From assembly GCA_007119305.1 (NCBI GenBank), contig SKPY01000457.1, forward strand, positions 1 through 11,503: a stretch of 11,503 nucleotides of DNA. The letters run 5' to 3'. The position numbers and the translations under genes were made by a program. This stretch comes from Nitriliruptorales bacterium. GTDB lineage: Bacteria; Actinomycetota; Nitriliruptoria; Euzebyales; Egibacteraceae. The notes beneath the pieces are model-generated. The model was not told the DNA's origin. It was given only the letters and a program-made list of their open reading frames with translations, and ran no database searches. This document shows positions 6,537 to 11,503 of the stretch, piece after piece (the first letter of the stretch is position 1; every line of letters begins with the position of its first letter).

Positions 6537-6901
6537 CCGGTGTCGAAGCGACCGGGGGCCTGCCACGCAACTACCTGCGCCCCTGCCTGCTGCTGCTGCT
6601 GGGCGAAGGTCCCGCCCACGGCTACGACCTGCTCGAGCAGCTGCCGGCCCTCGGCATCGAGCGTGCCGATCCGGGCGGGCTGTACCGCTGCCTGCGGGCG
6701 ATGGAGCAGGAGGGGCTGGTGCGCTCGTGGTGGGAGCGCTCCACAGCAGGCCCGGCACGACGCACCTACGAGCTCACCGAGGAGGGGCGGGACTGGCTGC
6801 ACGCCTGGGCCGGCACCCTGCGTGAGGTGCACCGCATGGTGGGCGGCTACCTCGACCGCTACGCGTCGCTCGCGCCTGCCCTACCGCAGACGCGACGATG
6901 A
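6533..6901 (+). CDS. PadR-family transcriptional regulator
   Basis: This 122-residue protein is a compact PadR winged helix: NYLRPCLLLLLGEGPAHGYDL (about 13-33), then GGLYRCLRAMEQEGLVRSWWE for the recognition helix and wing lead-in, then RRTYELTEEGRDWLHAW. The PAHGYDL and YELTEEGR elements are typical of the family. A short C-terminal helix (about 90-115) would dimerise, as in the small PadR subclass. PadR proteins usually repress a neighbouring promoter and are released by a ligand or stress. The ATGA overlap with the gene before, and another with the gene after, put it in the middle of the operon. Likely targets are its own operon and the divergent hydrogenase promoter. The ligand is unknown. 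Confidence 0.9.
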   Translation: MTGVEATGGLPRNYLRPCLLLLLGEGPAHGYDLLEQLPALGIERADPGGLYRCLRAMEQEGLVRSWWERSTAGPARRTYELTEEGRDWLHAWAGTLREVHRMVGGYLDRYASLAPALPQTRR

Positions 6902-7677
6902 GGATCGCCGTCGCCGGCAAGGGGGGTGCCGGCAAGACGACGATCGCGGCGACCATGGCGCGGCTGCTCGCTCGTGACGGCCGGCGGGTCGTGGCCATCG
7001 ACGCCGACAGCAACCCGAACCTCGGGCCGGCGCTGGGCGTGCCGGCGGCTGCCGAACCTGGGTTCCTCCCGGCAGACATCGTGTCGCGACGTCTGCACGG
7101 ACCGGCGCTGGCCGAGCCGCTCGACACGGTCCTCGATGCCCATGCGGCCGCAGGCCCGGACGGCACCCTCCTGGCACGGATGGGGATGCCCACCCACGCC
7201 GAGGATGGCTGCATGTGCGCGGCGCACGCGACCGTGAGCGCCCTGCTGACCGCGCTCGGCGACCACGACGACCTCGTGGCGATCGTGGACCTCGAAGCCT
7301 CCCCTGAGCACCTGTCCCGGGGAACGGCCCGCCACGTCGACCTGCTGCTGGTCATCGCCGAGCCCTACTACCGCGCGCTCGAGGCGGCCCGACGTATCGC
7401 CGTCCTGGCGGCGGAGCTGCCGATTCCACAGGTGGCAGTCGTTGCGAACAAGGTCCGGGCCGCCACGGATGCCGTGGCGGTGGCTGACTTCTGCGCGCGC
7501 CACGGGCTGGACCTGGCCGGGGAGGTCCCGTGGAGCGACGCGGCGCTCGACGCCGACGCGGCGGGGGTCCCGCTGCTCGACCGCGCCCCTGAGGACGCTG
7601 CCGTCGGTGCGGTGCGCAGCCTCGCCGGCATGCTGGTCGACGCCGCCGTCACCGCCTGCCGGCCAGAACGTCGTTGA
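6898..7677 (+). CDS. CooC-type nickel-insertion ATPase (MinD/SIMIBI family)
   Basis: This 259-residue ATPase has the deviant Walker A KGGAGKTT (8-15), the AIDADSNPNL segment (33-42), the switch-like VDLEASPEHLSRG, and the CooC signature DGCMCAAHATV (103-113) with C105 and C107. In CooC dimers this CxC pair binds nickel, and ATP hydrolysis drives nickel loading of carbon monoxide dehydrogenase. No CODH gene is in the window, and the neighbour that needs nickel is the [NiFe] hydrogenase. The gene may therefore serve hydrogenase maturation, or a CODH encoded elsewhere. The ATG overlaps the PadR stop. The 3' end overlaps the convergent permease gene by 29 bp. The family call is firm; the client is inferred. 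Confidence 0.9.
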   Translation: MRIAVAGKGGAGKTTIAATMARLLARDGRRVVAIDADSNPNLGPALGVPAAAEPGFLPADIVSRRLHGPALAEPLDTVLDAHAAAGPDGTLLARMGMPTHAEDGCMCAAHATVSALLTALGDHDDLVAIVDLEASPEHLSRGTARHVDLLLVIAEPYYRALEAARRIAVLAAELPIPQVAVVANKVRAATDAVAVADFCARHGLDLAGEVPWSDAALDADAAGVPLLDRAPEDAAVGAVRSLAGMLVDAAVTACRPERR

Positions 7678-8539
7678 GGGCGTCCACGAGGAGGTTCAAC
7701 CCGAGGACGGCGACGATGATCGCCACGCCCGGGAAGACCGACAGCCACCAGGCGACGCGCAGGAAGCGCTGCGCCTGACCGGCCAGGTACCCCCAGCTCA
7801 TCGCGTTCGGGTCCCCGAGGCCGAGGAAGCCGAGGCTGGCCTCCAGCAGGATCACCTGGGCCACGATCAGGCCGAGCAGCACGAGGCCGGCGGGCAGCGC
7901 GTTCGGCAGGATCTCACGGAACAGGATGCGCAGGTGCGAGGCCCCGTTGGCCCGGGCAGCCTCGACGAACTCCCGCTCGCGCAGCGACAGCACCTCGGCG
8001 CGCATGACCCGGGCCAGCATCGCCCACGAGGTGAGACCGAGGACGAGCACGAGCCGGTCGAGGCCCGGGCCGAACATCGCGATGACGATGATGGCGAGGA
8101 AGAAGCGCGGGAGGACCTGGAACATCTCCGTGAAGCGCATGAGGGCGTCGTCGGCGAGCCCGCCCCGGTAGCCGGAGACCATGCCGAGGGGGACCCCGAT
8201 GATGAACGCCAGCGCGCACACGCCGCCTGCGACCAGCAGCGAGGTGCGGGTGCCGTGGAGCACCCCGCTGAACACGTCGCGGCCGAGCCCGTCGGTGCCC
8301 ATGGGGTGGGCGGCCTCGGGCGAGGCCAGCGGCGCGCCGACCGGCAGCAGCGGATCGAACGGGGCGATGACCGGTGCCAGCAGCGCCACGGCGACCAGCA
8401 CGAGCGTGAGCGCCAGGCCCACCATCCCTGCCGGGGTGCGCACGAGGCGCGCGAGCACCCGCCGCCGCACCGGCGGGGCGGTGGGCGCTTCCCCGCGCAG
8501 CGGGTCAGTGGTAGCGGATGCGGGGATCGAGCCAGGCAT
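7649..8539 (-). CDS. ABC transporter permease, DppC/NikC type
   Basis: This 296-residue inner-membrane permease belongs to the peptide/nickel importer family. The N-terminus (about 1-30) is cytoplasmic and basic and is followed by a first transmembrane helix (LALTLVLVAVALLAPVIAPFDP). The family motif MGTDGLGRDVFSGVLHGTR follows, then a core of about five helices. The EAA loop REFVEAARANGASHLRILF, followed by REILPNA, is where the ATPase would dock. It ends with ASLGFLGLG and the last helices. The ATG start overlaps the upstream permease by 35 bases; no good alternative start follows. The substrate cannot be told from the permease alone: oligopeptides, or nickel given the context. Confidence 0.93.
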   Translation of the reverse strand: MPGSIPASATTDPLRGEAPTAPPVRRRVLARLVRTPAGMVGLALTLVLVAVALLAPVIAPFDPLLPVGAPLASPEAAHPMGTDGLGRDVFSGVLHGTRTSLLVAGGVCALAFIIGVPLGMVSGYRGGLADDALMRFTEMFQVLPRFFLAIIVIAMFGPGLDRLVLVLGLTSWAMLARVMRAEVLSLREREFVEAARANGASHLRILFREILPNALPAGLVLLGLIVAQVILLEASLGFLGLGDPNAMSWGYLAGQAQRFLRVAWWLSVFPGVAIIVAVLGLNLLVDALNDVLAGRR

Positions 8540-9470
8540 AGGCGAGGTCCGTGAGCAGGTTGGCGACGACCACGCTGATCGCCACGACGAAGAAGATGCT
8601 GAGCAGCACCGGTGAGTTGCGCGTCTGCATGGCGGTCAGCAGCAGGCGGCCGATGCCCGGCCAGCCGAAGACCACCTCGACGATGACTGCGCCCGACACG
8701 AGATGCCCGACGCGGCCACCGATGACCGTGACGACCGGCAGCAGCGCGTGCCGCAGCGCGTGGCGGATGACGACGCGCCGTTCCCCGGCGCCCTTCGCCC
8801 GCGCCGTGCGGACGTAGTCGGCCTGCAGCTCCTCACCAAGCTCGCTGCGCGTCAGGCGCGCCACGGCGGCGATCTCCTGGGACGCGAGCACCAGTGCGGG
8901 CAGGGTGAGGTGCCGGGCGACGTCGAGCACGTGGCCGACGCTCGTCGCCGCACGCGCGGTCCCGGACATGCCGTGGACGGGGAACCAGCCGAGCCAGAGC
9001 GCGAACATGAGCAGCGCGACCTGCGCGACGAAGAACACCGGTGCGGCATAGACACCGAGCGCGCCGAGCGTGATCGACACGTCACGCACACCGCCGGGCC
9101 GCAGCGTCGCGAACACCCCGAGGCCGACGCCGACGATGCTTGACAGGACCAGCGCGCTGCCCGACAGCAGCAGCGTGGCCGGGACGCGCTCGAGCACGAC
9201 CTCCATCGCCGGACGCCCGTGCGTGTACGACACCCCGAGATCGCCGCGCAGCACGTTCGCTAGGTAGGCCCCCAGCTGCTCGTGCAGCGGCCGGTCCAGC
9301 CCGAAGCGCTCGCGCATGAAGGCGTAGTACGCCTGGTCGCCGTGCTCGCCCGCCAGTGCGAGCACGGGGTCACCGGGGGCGAGGTGGATCAGGAGGAAGC
9401 CGACGAGGACGATCCCGATGATCGTCGGGACGACCTGGGCGCAGCGGCGGATGAGGTACGCAACGCTCAC
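8505..9470 (-). CDS. ABC transporter permease, DppB/NikB type
   Basis: This 321-residue permease pairs with the DppC-type protein to form the channel. It starts with the characteristic YLIRRCAQVVPTIIGIVLV first helix and HLAPGDPV. RFGLDRPLHEQ and the periplasmic LRGDLGVSYTHGRP segments follow, then about five more helices. The EAA loop is DYVRTARAKGAGERRVVIRHALRHALLP, split around residue ~230, and the end is LAYAWLDPRIRYH. The start is set at GTG 9470, which overlaps the stop of the binding-protein gene (GTGA). A longer in-frame version exists upstream but would lie inside that gene. Confidence 0.93.
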   Translation of the reverse strand: MSVAYLIRRCAQVVPTIIGIVLVGFLLIHLAPGDPVLALAGEHGDQAYYAFMRERFGLDRPLHEQLGAYLANVLRGDLGVSYTHGRPAMEVVLERVPATLLLSGSALVLSSIVGVGLGVFATLRPGGVRDVSITLGALGVYAAPVFFVAQVALLMFALWLGWFPVHGMSGTARAATSVGHVLDVARHLTLPALVLASQEIAAVARLTRSELGEELQADYVRTARAKGAGERRVVIRHALRHALLPVVTVIGGRVGHLVSGAVIVEVVFGWPGIGRLLLTAMQTRNSPVLLSIFFVVAISVVVANLLTDLAYAWLDPRIRYH

Positions 9471-11152
9471 CCGTCGCAGTACGCCTCCTCCGCGAACAGG
9501 GCGTAGGGGCGGAACCCGCCGCACTCGGCCCGGAAGATCCGGGTGGCGGTCGTCTCCACGAGCCAGAAGTACGGCAGCTCCTCGACGAGGATCTCCTGGA
9601 TCTCCCGGTACTGCTCCGAGCGCTCGTCGAGGTCGACCGTGCGCAGGGCAAGGTCGAACAGCTCATCGACCCGCTCGTTGCGGTACGCCGAGGAGTTGGA
9701 GAACGGGATCGGGGCGATGTTGCCCGAGATGTACATGCGCCGGACGCCGATCTCGGGGTCGTTGCCGTTGCAGTAGGAGACGATGTTCGTGTCGAAGTCG
9801 CGGTCGGTGAAGACCGTCTCCGTGAAGACGGGGGGCTCCAGCGCCCGCAGCGTCACGTCGGCCCCGACCGCCCCCAGCTGGGCGCGCAGGAGCTCCCCGT
9901 AGGGGGTGAAGGCCGGGAAGTGCACGAAGTCGAACGCCAGCGGCGTGCCGTCCTCCACACCGTCAACGCCCTGGGCGACGCGGGTGTCACCGTCGTCGAC
10001 CCAGCCGGCCTCCTCGAGCAGCGCAGCTGCCTCCTCGACGTCGTGCTCGGGCATGTCGAGACCCTCGGCGTGCGCGAACGGGATGCCGCTGGAGATCGGC
10101 GCCTGTGCCACCGCGCCCTCGCCGAAGCGCACCCGCTCCAGGAACGCCTCCCGGTCAAGAGCATGGGCCAGCGCCCGGCGGACGCGCACGTCGTCGAACA
10201 GCGCGCTCTCGAGGTTGAAGCTCACGGTCATGATGCAGTTCGAGCCACCCGGGTTGCGGTTCGTCTCCAGCGTGTCGAACGCCGGGTCTGCTTGGAGCCG
10301 CTCCAGGTCGGGACCGGGCACGCCCCACAGCCAGTCGACCTCCCCGGCCTCCAGCGCGATGACCTGGGTGGACTCGTCGGGCATGATCCGCATGACGAGC
10401 TCGTCGAAGTGCGGCAGCCCCGCGCGGAAGTAGTCCGGGTTGCGCTCCAGCCGGATCTCCGAGTCCGGGGTGTAGGAGACGAAGCGGAAGGGGCCGGTGC
10501 CCACCGGGTTGAGGTTCGCCTCGTCGTTCTGCTCCGGGTCGGTGCCCTCGTAGATGTGCCTGGGGATGATCGGGGCCTCGACCACGTCGAGCTGCAGCAG
10601 CAGCGGCGCGTAGGGCTCGGCGAAGCGGAACTCGACGGTGTGCTCGTCGGGCGTCTCGATGGCCTCGATGATGTCGGCCATCGACGCCCGGGTCCTGGAG
10701 TGGTACTCGAGCAGGGCCTCCTCGAACGTGTACTGCACGTCGGCGGAGGTGAACGGCTCCCCGTCGTGCCAGACGACGTCGTCGCGCAGGTGGAAGCGGT
10801 ACAGCGCCCCGTCGTCCTCGATCTCCCACGACTCCGCCAGCTCGGGCACGGGGTTGAGGTCGTCGTCGAGCTCGACCAGCCCGTTGTAGAGGATCTCCGA
10901 GGCGGTGTGCAGGCCGCCTTGCGTGGTCACGGCCGGGTTCAGGTGCCCCGGGTCGCTGCCGATGCCGACGACGAGCGTGCCACCGGCGACCTCCTCCGGG
11001 GGTGCCTCTTCCTCCGGTGCGTCCGGGGACGGTTCGTCGACGTCGACGTCGTCCGGCGCTTCTTCGACGCCGGGCTCCTCCGGCGCACATGCGGCCGACC
11101 CGATGACGAACGCCACCCCCAACAGCAGCAACAACGTCCTGCGCACGTGCAT
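9467..11152 (-). CDS. ABC solute-binding lipoprotein, family 5 (peptide/nickel)
   Basis: This 561-residue extracellular binding protein has a lipoprotein signal: MHVRR, a hydrophobic stretch and the lipobox GSAAC, with Cys22 as the lipid-bearing residue. A strongly acidic linker (about 23-57) follows, and then a full SBP_bac_5 domain: LVVGIGSDPGHLNPAVTTQG, LAESWEIEDDGALYRFHLRDDVVWHDGEPFTSADV, NPVGTGPFRF, VRRALAHALDRE and EEAAALLEEAGW. The family delivers peptides, nickel complexes or sugars to DppBC-type permeases, and sequence alone does not fix the ligand. The start is ATG 11152, with GGAGGG 8 bases upstream; the frame is open further upstream but lacks a signal peptide there. It is the first gene of a three-gene operon with no ATPase gene. 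Confidence 0.95.
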   Translation of the reverse strand: MHVRRTLLLLLGVAFVIGSAACAPEEPGVEEAPDDVDVDEPSPDAPEEEAPPEEVAGGTLVVGIGSDPGHLNPAVTTQGGLHTASEILYNGLVELDDDLNPVPELAESWEIEDDGALYRFHLRDDVVWHDGEPFTSADVQYTFEEALLEYHSRTRASMADIIEAIETPDEHTVEFRFAEPYAPLLLQLDVVEAPIIPRHIYEGTDPEQNDEANLNPVGTGPFRFVSYTPDSEIRLERNPDYFRAGLPHFDELVMRIMPDESTQVIALEAGEVDWLWGVPGPDLERLQADPAFDTLETNRNPGGSNCIMTVSFNLESALFDDVRVRRALAHALDREAFLERVRFGEGAVAQAPISSGIPFAHAEGLDMPEHDVEEAAALLEEAGWVDDGDTRVAQGVDGVEDGTPLAFDFVHFPAFTPYGELLRAQLGAVGADVTLRALEPPVFTETVFTDRDFDTNIVSYCNGNDPEIGVRRMYISGNIAPIPFSNSSAYRNERVDELFDLALRTVDLDERSEQYREIQEILVEELPYFWLVETTATRIFRAECGGFRPYALFAEEAYCDG

Positions 11153-11201
11153 CCAGGTGCCCTCCACGAAACGCCACCTACCACCTACGACGCGGCTAGG
11201 T

Positions 11202-11230
11202 CTTATAGCTGCATGAGGGCGTTCACGTAA
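11202..11230 (-). promoter_or_regulatory. Possible promoter of the ABC transporter operon
   Basis: On the minus strand TTACGT (11230-11225) and TATAAG (11207-11202) are separated by 17 bases, about 50 bases before the binding-protein start. The TATAAG box is conspicuous in such GC-rich DNA. The -35 box is weak, so this is a tentative sigma-70-like call. Confidence 0.4.
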
Positions 11231-11367
11231 GTGCTGGGCACACCTACCTCGGCGATCCTCGGCCTGGTCGGCGCCGGCGGGGTCGGCGCCGTGCTGCTCA
11301 GACCCTGCAGTACCGCCGCTGGGCGCTCGCCGGCATGTCCTCCCTCGAGGTCGAGCAGGCGGAGTGA
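11231..11367 (+). pseudogene. Possible remnant of a permease C-terminus
   Basis: The frame from 11231 gives TPTSAILGLVGAGGVGAVL. After a one-base shift near 11295-11300 it continues as AQTLQYRRWALAGMSSLEVEQAE to a TGA at 11365-11367. The glycine-rich ILGLVGAGGVG followed by a short LQ..RRW stretch resembles the C-terminal end of PhnE/MetI-like ABC permeases. A stop (TAA 11228-11230) lies directly upstream, so only a tail fragment would remain. The match is short and could be coincidental. Confidence 0.3.
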
Positions 11368-11461
11368 GCGCGCCGAAGATGGGAACTGGCCCTTGTCGTG
11401 TCCGGCCAGCCGTTTCAGGATGAGCCCCAGCCGCTTCGCCACCCACAACAGGGGGTTCTTG

Positions 11462-11503
11462 ATGGACAAGTCACAGCTGCGCATCGCCTTCGCGGGAGTC
11501 AAC
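11462..11503 (+). CDS. Possible start of a gene running off the window
   Basis: ATG 11462 opens a frame reading MDKSQLRIAFAGVN up to the edge. AGGGGG lies about 6 bases upstream, a plausible ribosome-binding site. Codons end mostly in G or C. Fourteen residues are too few to identify a family. The opposite strand is also open here, so this call is weak. The rest of the 11153-11461 stretch holds only the promoter and the remnant described separately. Confidence 0.3.
   Translation, partial: MDKSQLRIAFAGVN

Noticed and set aside
11153..11446. Upstream in-frame extension of the solute-binding protein
   Set aside because: It would place the lipoprotein signal peptide internally. ATG 11152 has a good ribosome-binding site and an immediate signal sequence.
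11203..11503. Minus-strand open frame at the right edge, with a stretch LLWVAKRLGLILKRLAG
   Set aside because: It is open to the edge and could be a gene end, but its second half is low-complexity and runs into the putative ABC promoter, and I recognise no family. Left unassigned.
1..11503. CRISPR arrays, tRNA or rRNA genes, intact insertion sequences
   Set aside because: I saw no regularly spaced repeats, no tRNA-like or rRNA sequence, and no transposase with inverted repeats.

Overview
The DNA is very GC-rich, with GTG starts, overlapping genes and strongly G/C-ending codons. The hydrogenase resembles the actinobacterial trace-H2-oxidising type. Together this suggests a high-GC Actinomycetota, possibly a deep-branching lineage; that placement is an inference, because the window has no rRNA or other marker gene.

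Layout. (1) 1-1071, plus strand: the 3' end of an unrecognised helical gene, overlapping a divergent biotin-protein-ligase-like gene. (2) 5282-1135, minus strand: a [NiFe]-hydrogenase operon of small subunit, large subunit and a maturation-protease-like gene, with an RNA hairpin just before the protease ribosome-binding site. (3) 5380-7677, plus strand, divergent from the hydrogenase across a 97-bp control region: six overlapping genes. They encode three small single-pass membrane proteins with helical tails, a winged-helix-like protein with a Cys/His-rich tail, a PadR repressor and a CooC-type nickel-chaperone ATPase. (4) 11152-7649, minus strand: a lipoprotein solute-binding protein and two permeases of the peptide/nickel ABC family, with no ATPase gene in the window. 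This operon meets the CooC-like gene tail to tail with a 29-bp overlap. (5) 11153-11503: the ABC promoter region, a possible frameshifted permease remnant and possibly the start of another gene.

How it may work together. The core is an uptake-type group 1 [NiFe] hydrogenase related to group 1h but with different signature residues: a CxxC pair where characterised 1h enzymes have CxxD, and CGVCGGVH instead of CGICGDNH. It has no Tat signal, no transmembrane anchor and no cytochrome b partner in the window, so its electron route is not obvious. The three small membrane proteins are good candidates for an anchor or quinone-delivery scaffold. The CooC-like ATPase, and possibly the ABC importer, could supply nickel. 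PadR and the Cys-rich protein are candidate regulators. This functional assembly is inferred from gene position and motifs.
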